Part shown: positions 4,462 to 12,354 of the stretch, piece after piece
Layout of the letters: each line of letters begins with the position of its first letter
Numbering within the stretch: the first letter of the stretch is position 1
Source of the DNA: a virus
Virus record (IMG/VR): IMGVR_UViG_3300010885_030283
Location: 1-22,320 of that record
DNA: 22,320 bases
Direction: 5' to 3' (one strand)
Program-made: the position numbers and the translations under genes
Notes under the pieces: generated by a model
The model's database searches: none
Seen by the model: only the letters and a program-made list of their open reading frames with translations
What the model was told of the DNA's origin: nothing

Positions 4462-4785
4462 ATGGCCCGTATGCCGATGCCTGCCGCCCCCGCAATGATG
4501 GCCGATCCCGCGATGGCCGATGACGCCGCGATGACTGATGACGCCGCAATGATGGATGAGACTGAGATGGCCGAAGGCTATGTCATTGAAATCATCGTGA
4601 AGGCCGACGGTAGTTTTGCGGTCTCCAAGGAAGAGTTGCGGGCAGAGGCCGAAGAAGGCCCGGGCGAAGAAGCGATGAGCTACGACAGCCTTGGCCAAGC
4701 CATGAAAGCTGTTATGGACATCGTTAAGCAGAATCCGGTTGGTGAGTCAGAACAGAGTCAATTTGATGCCGGGTATGCCGCCTAA
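4462..4785 (+). CDS. Met/Ala/Asp-rich small protein, hypothetical
   Basis: A 107-residue acidic protein and the first gene of the rightward late operon. AAGGAG sits five bases before the ATG. The first 36 residues hold ten methionines in a repetitive Met-Ala-Asp pattern (ADPAMADDAAMTDDAAMMDE), probably disordered. A compact segment follows (VIEIIVKADGSFAVSKEELR) that looks like a beta hairpin and short helix, and the C-terminal part has one more predicted helix (QAMKAVMDIVK). Small proteins with an 'I.I.v..dG.f.V..e' core occur ahead of the terminase in other phages without known function. Its 3' end overlaps the start of the small terminase gene in another frame, so the two are probably coupled. 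I do not recognise a characterised family. Confidence 0.78.
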   Translation: MARMPMPAAPAMMADPAMADDAAMTDDAAMMDETEMAEGYVIEIIVKADGSFAVSKEELRAEAEEGPGEEAMSYDSLGQAMKAVMDIVKQNPVGESEQSQFDAGYAA

Positions 4786-5224
4786 ACAAGCTCGCTTCGC
4801 GGCGGCTTATGTGGCGAATGGTGGTAACAGCCTTGCGGCTGCGGCGACTGCGGGGTATGTGCAGGCCAACGCGACGGATATACTCAGAAAGCCAAAGGTA
4901 CAGGCCCTGATTGCGGAACTCGCGTCCAAGGCCGCACGAAAGTACGATCTGACGGTTGAGTTAGCGGCGGCAAATATCTACCGCGAGATGACGTTTGATC
5001 CGGCGTGTTTGTTCAATACGGACGGCACGGCAAAAAGCATTCACGAACTGAGCCCCGACACGCGCATGGCGTTGGCGGGTGTTGAGGTTGATGGGAATAT
5101 TGTTCGCTACAAGTGGGCGTCTAAGTCTGCCGCGCGCGGAGACCTAATGAAACACCTTGGTATGTTCGAGCGCGATAACGCGCAGAAGGGTGAAAGTCTG
5201 TCCCTCTTAATTAAATTGGTGTGA
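4766..5224 (+). CDS. terS: Terminase small subunit (Terminase_2-like)
   Basis: This is the DNA-recognition subunit of the packaging motor. It starts MPGMPPKQARFAAAYVANGG, which matches the 'ltpkQ..F...Y...gn...AA..AGY' opening of Terminase_2 small subunits, and then shows a helix-turn-helix-like stretch (SLAAAATAGYVQANATDILR) and 'kpkVqaLIaeL'. The frame extends upstream to a TTG at 4739, but family alignment favours ATG 4766 or 4775; I use 4766 (152 residues). Either choice overlaps the end of the preceding gene, with no strong ribosome-binding site, suggesting coupling. The C-terminal half (FDPACLFNTDGTAKSIHELS) resembles the oligomerisation and large-subunit-contact region of related proteins. 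Unusually, three tiny genes separate it from the large subunit. The family call is good; the exact start is uncertain. Confidence 0.88.
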   Translation: MPGMPPKQARFAAAYVANGGNSLAAAATAGYVQANATDILRKPKVQALIAELASKAARKYDLTVELAAANIYREMTFDPACLFNTDGTAKSIHELSPDTRMALAGVEVDGNIVRYKWASKSAARGDLMKHLGMFERDNAQKGESLSLLIKLV

Positions 5225-5225
5225 T

Positions 5226-5315
5226 ATGCACATGAAAAAAGCCGCAGTTAAGCCTAGCCCGAAAGATACTAAGAAGAAGCCGATGCCGTATTCGGCACCA
5301 AAGAAACCAAAGTGA
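5226..5315 (+). CDS. 29-residue Lys/Pro-rich basic peptide
   Basis: A very short gene starting one base after the small-terminase stop. It encodes MHMKKAAVKPSPKDTKKK followed by PMPYSAPKKPK. About a third of the residues are lysine and there is no acidic patch beyond one Asp, so it should be unstructured and able to bind nucleic acid. An internal ATG at 5232 is an alternative start. Its stop overlaps the GTG start of the next gene by four bases (GTGA at 5312-5315), which supports real translation despite the size. It is the first of three small, strongly basic genes wedged between the two terminase genes. I know no assigned function; DNA or RNA charge neutralisation in the virion or at the packaging motor is speculation. 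Confidence 0.55.
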   Translation: MHMKKAAVKPSPKDTKKKPMPYSAPKKPK

Positions 5316-5575
5316 CCGCTAAGAAAAGCGTGTCGCTAAGTGTTGGCCGAGGCGAGAAATTGCCGGTCAGCAAAGGTGCAGGCCTAACGGCTAAAGGTCG
5401 TGAGAAATACAACCGCGCGACCGGGTCAAATCTAAAAGCTCCGGCCCCTAGTCCTAAGACAAGCGCCGACAAAGGTCGAAAAGCTAGTTTCTGCGCCCGC
5501 ATGGCTGGGGTCGTTAAAAACGCTAGCGGCCCTGCCGAGCGCGCTAAAGCGGCACTCAAACGGTGGAAGTGTTAG
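5312..5575 (+). CDS. Small basic phage protein, DUF6321-like
   Basis: An 87-residue basic protein starting at GTG in a GTGA overlap with the previous stop. It contains the striking conserved block GAGLTAKGREKYNRATGSNL followed by KAPAP, then a Cys-containing motif KASFCARMAGVVK and a C-terminal ALKRWKC. The 'KGAGLTAKGRxKYNRATGSNLKAP ... SFCARMsG ... RWKC' arrangement is one I recognise from small proteins of many aquatic phages, grouped as a domain of unknown function (I believe DUF6321). The two conserved cysteines (in SFCAR and RWKC) could bind metal or form a disulfide, but no structure is known to me. It lies between the terminase genes in a cluster of basic mini-proteins, so a packaging-linked role is plausible but unproven. 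Confidence 0.78.
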   Translation: MTAKKSVSLSVGRGEKLPVSKGAGLTAKGREKYNRATGSNLKAPAPSPKTSADKGRKASFCARMAGVVKNASGPAERAKAALKRWKC

Positions 5576-5578
5576 CAA

Positions 5579-5719
5579 ATGAAGAAGCCCGGACTTTACG
5601 CCAACATTAACGCCAAACAGGCGAGGATTGCGGCGGGTAGCAACGAGAAGATGCGTAAGCCCGGCAGCCCCGGCGCGCCTACAGCTAAGGCGTTCAAGGA
5701 CTCAGCGAAGAAAAAATGA
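5579..5719 (+). CDS. 46-residue basic conserved phage mini-protein
   Basis: I translated this 46-codon gene by hand. It begins KKPGLYANINAKQARIAAGS after the initial Met and ends APTAKAFKDSAKKK. The pattern 'GLYANI.AK..RI..GS.EKMRKpGs.GAPTakaFk.aakt' is recurrent in short proteins of many T7-like and marine phages, where it is usually unnamed or annotated hypothetical. The stop overlaps the large-terminase start by four bases (ATGA at 5716-5719), so translation is coupled into the terminase. The protein is strongly basic with no hydrophobic core to speak of. Together with the two genes before it, it forms a conserved-looking mini-gene cluster between the small and large terminase genes. I have no function beyond its conservation; it is easily missed by automated calling. 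Confidence 0.75.
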   Translation: MKKPGLYANINAKQARIAAGSNEKMRKPGSPGAPTAKAFKDSAKKK

Positions 5720-6999
5720 GAGAGCTTCCACTAGAACTTCCCAAGAAGTTGGGGTTCTTGCTGGAACCACACCGCTACAAGGTTGTGTACGGTGGTCGAG
5801 GATCGGCCAAGAGTTGGTCGTTTGCGCGCACATTGATTGCGCTGGGGGCGTCTACACCCCTGAGAATACTCTGCGCGCGTGAGTTTCAACGCTCGATCAA
5901 AGATTCGGTACATCGGCTATTGTCGGACCAGATTCAGAAGATGGGTCTTGGAGCGTTTTACGAGGTTTTAGAGGCGGAGATTCGTGGCCGCAACGGCACG
6001 GAGTTCATCTTCGCGGGCTTGGCGGGGCACACGATTGAGTCGATCAAGTCGTATGAAGGTGTGAATATCGCGTGGATTGAGGAAGCGCAGACGGTATCCA
6101 AGCGGTCTTGGGACATTCTGACGCCTACCATTCGCGCGGAAAAGAGTGAGATCTGGGTGAGCTTTAACCCGGCTTTGGATACGGACGACACATGGCTTCG
6201 TTTTGTGGGTAGCCCGCCGCCGGGCGCGAAGGTTACCAAGATGAACTATCACGACAATCAGTGGTTTCCGGAAGTTTTGGAAGCCGAGCGTTTGTATTGC
6301 CAGCAGCACAATCCGGTCGATTACGCCAACATCTGGGAAGGCATCTGCGTCAGTGTGATATCGGGGGCTATTTATGCCCGCGAGGTTACCGAGATGCTGG
6401 AAGAGAACCGTGTTCGTCCGGTTCCGTATGACCCGGGCTTGCCGGTACATACCGTTTGGGATTTGGGTTGGAACGACGCCAACTCGGTGATTTTGCTTCA
6501 GCGGCTGCACTCTGAGGTTCGCATACTGGAGTATCTTGAGGGCAGCTATCGGTCGCTTCCGGAGTGGGTCGCGGAGTTGCAGAAGCGCCGGTATGTGTGG
6601 GGAACGGACTACTTGCCGCATGACGGCGGCCAAACACGCGGGCAGACGGGTAAGACCGACGCGCAGGTTGTTCGGTCGTTCGGGCGGCGGGTTGAGGTTA
6701 TGCCTCGAAATGATATAGAAGTAGGCATTCGCGCCGCGCGTGGTATGTTTCCTAGAGTCTACATGGACGAGATTAAGTGCGCGCGGTTGGTTGACTGTTT
6801 GAAACGCTATCGGCGTTCAGTTCCTGTATCTACCGGGGAACCGTCGTCGCCTGTACATGATGAATATAGTCACGGCGCAGATGCCTTTAGGGGTTTGGGC
6901 TTGATTGTAGACAAGATACGCAATGCAGGCGACCGGCCACCGCCGGAACGGCTGCCGAGTTTTTCCACATTCGACGCATCCATGGGTGCGTTGGGTTAA
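5716..6999 (+). CDS. terL: Terminase large subunit (PBSX/Terminase_3 type)
   Basis: This is the ATPase-nuclease that drives DNA into the prohead and cuts the concatemer. The protein has 427 residues, the usual size. The Walker A motif is GGRGSAKS at residues 26-33. The Walker B motif is NIAWIEEA at 117-124, with the catalytic glutamate among E122/E123. A coupling-type 'SFNP' lies shortly after. The C-terminal RNase H-like nuclease begins near 'VHTVWDLGWNDANSV', whose Asp residues are likely metal ligands, continues with 'YLPHDGG', and ends with 'HDEYSHGADAFR', supplying the last acidic residue. The start shares ATGA with the preceding mini-gene. The next gene has its own strong ribosome-binding site (AAAGGAG). 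The packaging mode (headful or cohesive ends) cannot be read from this sequence. Confidence 0.96.
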   Translation: MRELPLELPKKLGFLLEPHRYKVVYGGRGSAKSWSFARTLIALGASTPLRILCAREFQRSIKDSVHRLLSDQIQKMGLGAFYEVLEAEIRGRNGTEFIFAGLAGHTIESIKSYEGVNIAWIEEAQTVSKRSWDILTPTIRAEKSEIWVSFNPALDTDDTWLRFVGSPPPGAKVTKMNYHDNQWFPEVLEAERLYCQQHNPVDYANIWEGICVSVISGAIYAREVTEMLEENRVRPVPYDPGLPVHTVWDLGWNDANSVILLQRLHSEVRILEYLEGSYRSLPEWVAELQKRRYVWGTDYLPHDGGQTRGQTGKTDAQVVRSFGRRVEVMPRNDIEVGIRAARGMFPRVYMDEIKCARLVDCLKRYRRSVPVSTGEPSSPVHDEYSHGADAFRGLGLIVDKIRNAGDRPPPERLPSFSTFDASMGALG

Positions 7000-7014
7000 C
7001 AAAGGAGATTAGAG

Positions 7015-7662
7015 ATGGATCAAGTTCTTCAATATGGGCAGGTAGCCCCAGTCGCGATTAATACTAGCTTGCCTAACGGTACGCAAAGCGTCTTGCGTCT
7101 TGGCAACATGGGTGAAACTGTCGTTTCGCAGCTTCACGCACCTCTTTACGAGGCGACGTACCGCCGTGCAAAATTCTTTGGTTCTAACGGTGCCACACCG
7201 TCCATCACCACCGTAGCACTCGCCACCACTTACACCGGGCTGGTGTTGTACAATCCGGCCGGTACGACCGTAAATTTGGTGGTAGATACCGTTGGCTACT
7301 CGTTTCTGGTAGCCTTTCCTGCGGCCGCAACTGTCGGTTTGATGGTGGGTTATGCAGCGGCGGGCATTGTTACCGCTAGTGCGGCTGCGTCTCCCGGCGC
7401 GTCTAGCTTCGTTGGTGGCGGCACCCCCTCGCAGGGTAAGTGCGCTCTGTCGGCTACGTTGGTTGGTACGCCGGTTCTGCACACTGTGTTTGGCGCAGGG
7501 TTGACGGGTGCAATCTCTACGGCACCGCAAAATCAGACTATCTTTGATATGGGTGGTTCGCTCATTCTGCCTCCGGGCGCGTATGCGGCCATCTATACAT
7601 CGACAGCTTCGGGCGCGGCATCGTTGGCTGCGTCATTCCAATGGGAAGAAGTGCCTGTCTAA
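7015..7662 (+). CDS. Capsid-associated or minor structural protein, hypothetical
   Basis: A 215-residue protein rich in Ala, Gly, Thr, Ser and Val, with alternating hydrophobic residues typical of beta-sheet virion proteins. There is no signal peptide or catalytic motif. It opens with QYGQVAPVAINTSLPNGTQS and has a segment ELHAPLY/EATYRR-like ('VVSQLHAPLYEATYRRAKFF') and the C-terminal 'LPPGAYAAIYTSTASGAASL...FQWEEVPV'. Proteins of this shape sit near the terminase and portal genes of many environmental podovirus genomes and are annotated as structural or hypothetical; a decoration or head-fibre role is likely but is inference. AAAGGAG precedes the start at a good distance. Its stop overlaps the portal start by one base (TAATG). 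It resembles in composition, but not clearly in sequence, the small proteins downstream of the major capsid gene. Confidence 0.8.
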   Translation: MDQVLQYGQVAPVAINTSLPNGTQSVLRLGNMGETVVSQLHAPLYEATYRRAKFFGSNGATPSITTVALATTYTGLVLYNPAGTTVNLVVDTVGYSFLVAFPAAATVGLMVGYAAAGIVTASAAASPGASSFVGGGTPSQGKCALSATLVGTPVLHTVFGAGLTGAISTAPQNQTIFDMGGSLILPPGAYAAIYTSTASGAASLAASFQWEEVPV

Positions 7663-9953
7663 TGGATCTGCCTGAAGAGGTTCAAGCTCTAATAGACGCT
7701 GAAGAGTATCGGGACACCGTTACTCTCAGCGCCATAGGGCTGGCCATTGCAGGGCGACGTGAAGAGGCTAAGACTGCACGAAAGCAGTCTGGCATTGAAG
7801 ACACTTGGCTGGAAGCGGAAGAAGCCTACTTAGGCATCGACGATGCCAACCGGGGTGATTTCGCCGCTGCGCGCTGGATGAAGCCCAACAACATGGATGG
7901 GCCGGTCACCACGTCGCGGCGTAATGTTAGCGAGGAAGTTAAGTCGTCGGTCTTTGTTCGACTTACCTCGCGGTATGTGGACGCTGGAGCCGCGAAATTA
8001 GGTGAGATTCTTCTGCCTATAGACGACAAGGCGTTTAGTTTATCGCCCACTCCGATACCGGAGTTAATTAAAGGCAAAGCTGATCTAAGCCAAGTTGTAC
8101 ATAACGGCGTTCCGCTAGAGAAAGAAGACGGTCCGCTTACGGTAAAAGACCTTGCTGAAGAGAAGATGGCCATAGCTATGAAGAAAGCTAAGGCTGCTGA
8201 AAAACGTATTTACGACTGGATGGTGCAATGCCAGTACCCAGCGGAGATGCGTAAAGTTATCTTCGACGCGGCGCGTGTTGGCGTGGGCGTGTTGAAAGCT
8301 CCGTACCCTAAGATTGTTAAGGGTATGTCTATGACGCGCAACGTGTTGCAGATACGAGAGCAGCTTATGCCCGCCTCTAAGTGGGTTGATGTGTGGAACA
8401 TCTACCCGGACCCGGCGTGCGGCGAAAACATTCAAGACGGCGACTACATCTTTGAAAAAGATCATCTGTCCGCGCGGCAGCTACGCGAGCTGAAGGATCT
8501 TGACGGCTATTTGCCCTCGCAGATTGATAAGGTTCTTAAAGAAGGGCCGGGTAAAGTCAGTGTTATCTACCAGGGCCGCCCAGACGAGAAGCCAAACAAA
8601 CATCGTTTTGAGGTCTGGTATTACTACGGCACTTTGACGCGCGAAGAAATGGAGCGTTGTCAGCAGGGCTCTATGCGCGGGATAGACAAGAACGAAGTGT
8701 ACGCCCTCGTTACGCTGGTCAACGACTCGGTTATTCGCGCGACGATCAACCCGCTAGATTCGGGTGAATTTCCGTATCATGCGGTTCCGTGGCAGCGGCG
8801 GCCGGGACACTGGGTTGGCGTTGGTGTGAGTGAGCAGGTAAAAATGCCGCAGCGTATGGTTAACGCCGCGACGCGGGCTCTGTTGAACAACGCGGGTAAG
8901 TCTGCGGGCTGTCAGTTCGTTATCGATCAGGGCGGCATTGTTCCCGGTGACGGGCGCTGGACGCTGCTACCGGATAAGATCTGGTACAAGGTAGCGGACG
9001 CGGTAAGCGACGACGTTCGCAAGTCCTTCACATCTATCGTCATACCAAACATGACGCCCCAGTTGATGTCTATTGTGGAGTACGCCTTCCGTCTGGCGGA
9101 GGAGTCCACGTCTATTCCGCTGATTACGCAGGGACAGTCCGGCAAGACGACGCCGGACACCTTTGGTGCGGCGCAACTTCAGAACAACAATGCAAACCAG
9201 CTTCTGCGTAGTATCGGGTATGCGTTCGATGACTACATCACCGAGCCGGTTATTCGACAGTATTACGAATGGCTTTTGCTGGATCCCACGATTCCGGAAG
9301 ACGAAAAGGGGGATTTCCATATCGACGCTCACGGGTCTGTAGCGCTAGTCGAACGGGCTATTCAAGATCAAACCATCATGCAAATGGCACAGATGGCTAA
9401 GGATCCTGCGTTTGGTGTGGACCCCAAGAAGTGGTTCAAGCTGATGGCTAAGTCTAAGCGCCTCGATCCGCGAGAGTTGCAATACTCGGACGAGGAGATG
9501 GCGCAACTTGCTCAACAGCCGCCACCCCAAGCGCCTGCCGTACAGGTCGCGACTATCCGCGCCGAGATGGACAAGGCCAAGATTGCCGCTTCGCAGCAGG
9601 ACAATAAGGCCAGCCGCGATTTAGCTTTGCAAAAGATCAAGGTGGATACGGATCGGGACACGGTTTACGTTCAGTCCGAGCAGGAGCGCACGCGGATTAT
9701 GGGCGACGCGCGTATGCGTGAGATTGAGGTTAAACGGGAATTGGCCATGCTTGAGTACGCCAATAAACACCAGATTAGCCTTGAGAACGTGAAGGCGATG
9801 TTGGCTCGAACAGCTATGACTTTGGCCGCGCAGAAGCAACTTGCCGGGGTTGGACACGCAGTGGATATGCACAAGTTCAAGAACCCTCAAGTGGCTAAAC
9901 CGGAAGCTGAACCGCCGGGGCGTGCGGCTAACGGGCGGGCTTTTGAACAATGA
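7662..9953 (+). CDS. Portal protein
   Basis: This forms the dodecameric ring at the packaging vertex, through which DNA enters and leaves the head. I start it at the ATG at 7662 in a TAATG junction with the previous gene; the upstream in-frame ATG at 7641 lies inside that gene and would add seven residues. The product is about 763 residues, in the size range of large podovirus portals. Features include an N-terminal helical region, a 'SSVFVRLTSRYVDAGAAKLG' clip-proximal segment, the wing and stem region around 'HAVPWQRRPGHWVGVGVSEQ', a conserved 'PLITQGQSGKTTPDTFGAAQ' segment, and a long coiled-coil C-terminal helix (roughly residues 620-730, rich in Ala, Arg, Glu and Gln) like the barrel of P22-type portals. 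Position between terminase and scaffold confirms the call. The stop overlaps the next gene (ATGA). Confidence 0.93.
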   Translation: MDLPEEVQALIDAEEYRDTVTLSAIGLAIAGRREEAKTARKQSGIEDTWLEAEEAYLGIDDANRGDFAAARWMKPNNMDGPVTTSRRNVSEEVKSSVFVRLTSRYVDAGAAKLGEILLPIDDKAFSLSPTPIPELIKGKADLSQVVHNGVPLEKEDGPLTVKDLAEEKMAIAMKKAKAAEKRIYDWMVQCQYPAEMRKVIFDAARVGVGVLKAPYPKIVKGMSMTRNVLQIREQLMPASKWVDVWNIYPDPACGENIQDGDYIFEKDHLSARQLRELKDLDGYLPSQIDKVLKEGPGKVSVIYQGRPDEKPNKHRFEVWYYYGTLTREEMERCQQGSMRGIDKNEVYALVTLVNDSVIRATINPLDSGEFPYHAVPWQRRPGHWVGVGVSEQVKMPQRMVNAATRALLNNAGKSAGCQFVIDQGGIVPGDGRWTLLPDKIWYKVADAVSDDVRKSFTSIVIPNMTPQLMSIVEYAFRLAEESTSIPLITQGQSGKTTPDTFGAAQLQNNNANQLLRSIGYAFDDYITEPVIRQYYEWLLLDPTIPEDEKGDFHIDAHGSVALVERAIQDQTIMQMAQMAKDPAFGVDPKKWFKLMAKSKRLDPRELQYSDEEMAQLAQQPPPQAPAVQVATIRAEMDKAKIAASQQDNKASRDLALQKIKVDTDRDTVYVQSEQERTRIMGDARMREIEVKRELAMLEYANKHQISLENVKAMLARTAMTLAAQKQLAGVGHAVDMHKFKNPQVAKPEAEPPGRAANGRAFEQ

Positions 9954-10303
9954 TACAGGAACTTATCGGACGGGTTTTTGCGGCGCGGGATATAGCACAT
10001 CGTGCTCATTGGCGCACGACCAGCTTCGCGGTGCATGAGGCATTAAATGCGTTCTACAACGCTCTGCCGGAGTTGATCGATAGCATTGTCGAGACGCACC
10101 AGGGTCTGCTGGGTTTAGTAGATCCGGAGATTGTCCTGGCGGAAGATCCAAAGGATATTCTTGTCTGGATGAAGGGTGAAGCGGATTGGATAGAAGCTAA
10201 TCGTGAGCTTATTTGTATGGGGTCTAACGCCGTAGCCAACTTGGTAGACGGGCTAACCGGCCTTTACTTGACCACCATCTATAAGTTGGAGAATTTGAGG
10301 TGA
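9950..10303 (+). CDS. DUF5856-like helical protein
   Basis: A 117-residue protein, mostly alpha-helical, starting in an ATGA overlap with the portal stop and ending in a GTGA overlap with the next start. The segment AHWRTTSFAVHEALNAFYNAL followed by PELIDSIVETHQGLLG matches the pattern of phage DUF5856 proteins ('aH..HlqT.sya.H.al..yYd.i..liD.lvE.yQG'), a helical-bundle family reminiscent of Dps/ferritin folds. The His and Glu residues in these helices could form a di-metal site by analogy, but metal binding has not been shown here. The usual location of such genes close to structural genes fits. Its role in this phage is unknown. The family assignment is from memory of the motif. Confidence 0.72.
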   Translation: MIQELIGRVFAARDIAHRAHWRTTSFAVHEALNAFYNALPELIDSIVETHQGLLGLVDPEIVLAEDPKDILVWMKGEADWIEANRELICMGSNAVANLVDGLTGLYLTTIYKLENLR

Positions 10304-10497
10304 CTCTTGTCTTAACCGATGGGGAACGACACCACCCCCTCTGGCTAAAGTTGGAGGCGCACTTGCAAGCCCGCGCGAGTATTCTGCGGGCAAAGAATGA
10401 TGGGCCACTGGATCCGTTGCAAACTGCAACTATTCGTGGTCAAATTACGGAAGTGAAGGCGCTGCTCTCTTACGGCGCAACGCCGATTCTAGACTAA
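10300..10497 (+). CDS. Small conserved phage protein, hypothetical
   Basis: A 65-residue protein beginning at GTG in a GTGA overlap with the preceding gene. It has a hydrophilic N-terminus (TDGERHHPLWLKLEAHLQAR) and a helix-rich remainder containing 'LRAKNDGPLDPLQTATIRGQ' and a final 'EVKALLSYG'. The combination 'PLW.kL..hL..r...lRa.ND..l.p..Ta.lRG.I.e.kalL.lG' recurs in short proteins upstream of the scaffold gene in podovirus-type structural modules. It is too small for an enzyme and has no membrane segment, so a minor virion or assembly role is a reasonable guess but not established. After it comes a 41-bp gap with a weak 6-bp stem (ACAGAC/GTCTGT) and then the scaffold ribosome-binding site. 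Confidence 0.72.
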   Translation: MTLVLTDGERHHPLWLKLEAHLQARASILRAKNDGPLDPLQTATIRGQITEVKALLSYGATPILD

Positions 10498-10538
10498 CAG
10501 ACCACCGAATAGGCCGTCTGTCATCTAAGGGGTTTCTA

Positions 10539-11267
10539 ATGGCTGATAATGCTGTGGAGAAAGACGATCTGCAATTCGAAGCTGGGTTTGACGACTTACC
10601 ACCCACACCTCCGGTGCCGGTGGAAATAGCAGGCCCTAAATACGTCCAAGTAACCGAGGAAGATTATAAGAAGTTTCAGACAAACGCTGATAGCCTCGCT
10701 GAGATGCGCGCGGCGTATCAGAAACAGTTTGATACGGCTTTCGGAAAGCTAGGCGGAGTTGAACGGACGCTTACACAGCTCACGGCCAACGGACCCTCTG
10801 TGGAATTAACGGACGATGTCGTTTCGGATTTGGCTGAAGATTTTCCTGAATTAGCTGCTTTGCAGTTAAAATCGTTTCAGAAATTTGCTCAGACACTACG
10901 AACAGGCAACGCGCCGGTTAATCCAATAGACATAGACGAAAAGGTGCAGGCACGCGTAATAGCCTTGGAAACGGAAGCCCTTGAGGATGCACATCCTCAA
11001 TGGCGTGATTTAGTAGGAGCGCCCGGCTCAGATACCGCCTATCGCCAGTGGTTAGTTAAGCAAGATGCGGATTATCAGCAAAAGCTGAATAACACCAACT
11101 CTGCTTCGGTAATCGCCCGCTCAATAGATCGGTTCAAAGCTGGAACACCGAAACCATCAACCCGCCAAGCTGTTATGCGAAATGCCGTAACACCTAAAGG
11201 TGACGGCCGAAGTCAGGCAACCGCCGACTCGGATGATGATTTCAACGCTGGCTTTGCTGGCAGATAG
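10539..11267 (+). CDS. Capsid scaffolding protein
   Basis: A 242-residue acidic, highly polar and largely helical protein immediately upstream of the major capsid gene, which is the normal place and character of an internal scaffold. The first 40 residues are acidic and proline-rich (FDDLPPTPPVPVEIAGP), followed by a coiled-coil-like section (YKKFQTNADSLAEMRAAYQK...), an acidic centre (DDVVSDLAEDFPELAALQ) and a basic C-terminal region (IARSIDRFKAGTPKPSTRQA) that could bind the inner face of the shell. A Glu/Asp-rich tail ends in DDDFNAGFAGR. AAGGGG precedes the ATG. Its stop codon overlaps the AGGAG ribosome-binding site of the capsid gene. The assignment is by position and composition, since scaffold sequences are poorly conserved. 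Confidence 0.85.
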   Translation: MADNAVEKDDLQFEAGFDDLPPTPPVPVEIAGPKYVQVTEEDYKKFQTNADSLAEMRAAYQKQFDTAFGKLGGVERTLTQLTANGPSVELTDDVVSDLAEDFPELAALQLKSFQKFAQTLRTGNAPVNPIDIDEKVQARVIALETEALEDAHPQWRDLVGAPGSDTAYRQWLVKQDADYQQKLNNTNSASVIARSIDRFKAGTPKPSTRQAVMRNAVTPKGDGRSQATADSDDDFNAGFAGR

Positions 11268-11278
11268 GAGATTTAACA

Positions 11279-12349
11279 ATGGCTATTCAAACCTTTGCCC
11301 TGACGCCGGGCCGAATCAATAAGTTCAAAGGTGAAATTCTGGCTCATGCGGTTCCGCTTGAGTGTCTGGGTCGTGGCGGCCGTCAGGTCAAAATGCCCCG
11401 TAATAGCAGCGATACTTACGTTGCTCGTCGATTCTTGCCTTACGGCGCAACCTCCGCGAGCGCAAACAGCCAAGACCGTTTCTTTCAAAACGGTACGGGC
11501 GCTCGCGATACCGCCATTACGCAAGCGCATCTGACTTCGGAAGGCGTGACCCCCAGCCCGGAAAGCATCACTCCCGTGGATATCACGGTGGTTATGCAGC
11601 AGTATTCTTGCCTGTATGGTTTCACCGATAAGACCTACGACCTGTACGAAGATGATATTCCGAAGGCGATGATCGAACAGGTTGGCGAGCGTATGACGTT
11701 CGTTAACGAAATGATTATCTACGGAGCTCTTCGCGCCAGCACCAACCAGTATTACGGCGGCACGGGCACTACCCTTGCGACCGTCAACGGCGGACTTACG
11801 CTGGGCTTGGTCCGCAAGATTGCTAAGAACTTGCAAGCCAACCATGGTAAGCCAGTCAATAAGGTGCTGTCGGCTTCCGGCAATTTCGGCACGGATCCCG
11901 TTGCTGAGGGTTACACGGTGTACTGCCACACCGATCTTGAGCCCGATATTCGTGATATCCCGGGCTTTATTCCGGCTGAAAAGTACGCGTCGGGCACGCC
12001 TATGCCCAACGAAATTGGTAAGGTGGAACGCTTCCGCTTTATCACTTCACCCGATCTTCCTGCGGTTCAGGACGGCGGCGCGGCTGTTGGTTCTACCGGC
12101 CTGTATTCGACGACCGGAACCTCCATTGACGTGTATCCGTTCATCGTGACGGCGCAGGACGCTTGGAGCCAGATTGCTCTGCGCGGCAAAGAGTCCATGG
12201 ACCCCACGTTCATTCCCCCGGGCGCGAAGTCCAAGTCTGATCCGTTTGGTCAGCGCGGCTACGCGGGCACGATCTGGTGGAAAGCCGTGATGATCGAAAA
12301 TGCGGGTTGGATGGCTGTTGGTAACGTCGGTTCGAAGACGTTGTCGTAA
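11279..12349 (+). CDS. Major capsid protein, N4-gp56 family
   Basis: A 356-residue shell protein. The pattern fits the N4-gp56 family of HK97-fold capsids: an N-terminal 'tPgrInkfKGeIlaHAvP' segment (residues 8-25), 'LGRGGRQVKMPRNSSDTYVARRFLPYGA', a central stretch on stress-bearing strands (QQYSCLYGFTDKTYDLYEDD), 'QANHGKPVNKVLSASGNFGT', 'GYTVYCHTDLEPDIRDIPGF' and a C-terminal 'YAGTIWWKAVMIENAGWMAV'. AGGAG lies eight bases before the start. It follows the scaffold gene directly and is followed by a strong stem-loop, which fits a need for high expression. N4-gp56-type capsids occur in N4-like and many environmental podovirus genomes. High confidence in identity. Confidence 0.95.
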   Translation: MAIQTFALTPGRINKFKGEILAHAVPLECLGRGGRQVKMPRNSSDTYVARRFLPYGATSASANSQDRFFQNGTGARDTAITQAHLTSEGVTPSPESITPVDITVVMQQYSCLYGFTDKTYDLYEDDIPKAMIEQVGERMTFVNEMIIYGALRASTNQYYGGTGTTLATVNGGLTLGLVRKIAKNLQANHGKPVNKVLSASGNFGTDPVAEGYTVYCHTDLEPDIRDIPGFIPAEKYASGTPMPNEIGKVERFRFITSPDLPAVQDGGAAVGSTGLYSTTGTSIDVYPFIVTAQDAWSQIALRGKESMDPTFIPPGAKSKSDPFGQRGYAGTIWWKAVMIENAGWMAVGNVGSKTLS

Positions 12350-12354
12350 CCCAC

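Noticed and set aside
4739-4765. TTG/GTG start for the small terminase
   Set aside because: The added residues do not match the family and there is no ribosome-binding site; ATG 4766 or 4775 aligns with the usual N-terminus.
5968-6633. 221-codon leftward frame inside the large terminase
   Set aside because: Shadow of the terminase, which has clear Walker A, Walker B and nuclease motifs.
7641-7661. Upstream ATG for the portal gene
   Set aside because: The ATG at 7662 forms a TAATG junction like those used elsewhere in this operon, and the extra seven residues are not expected.
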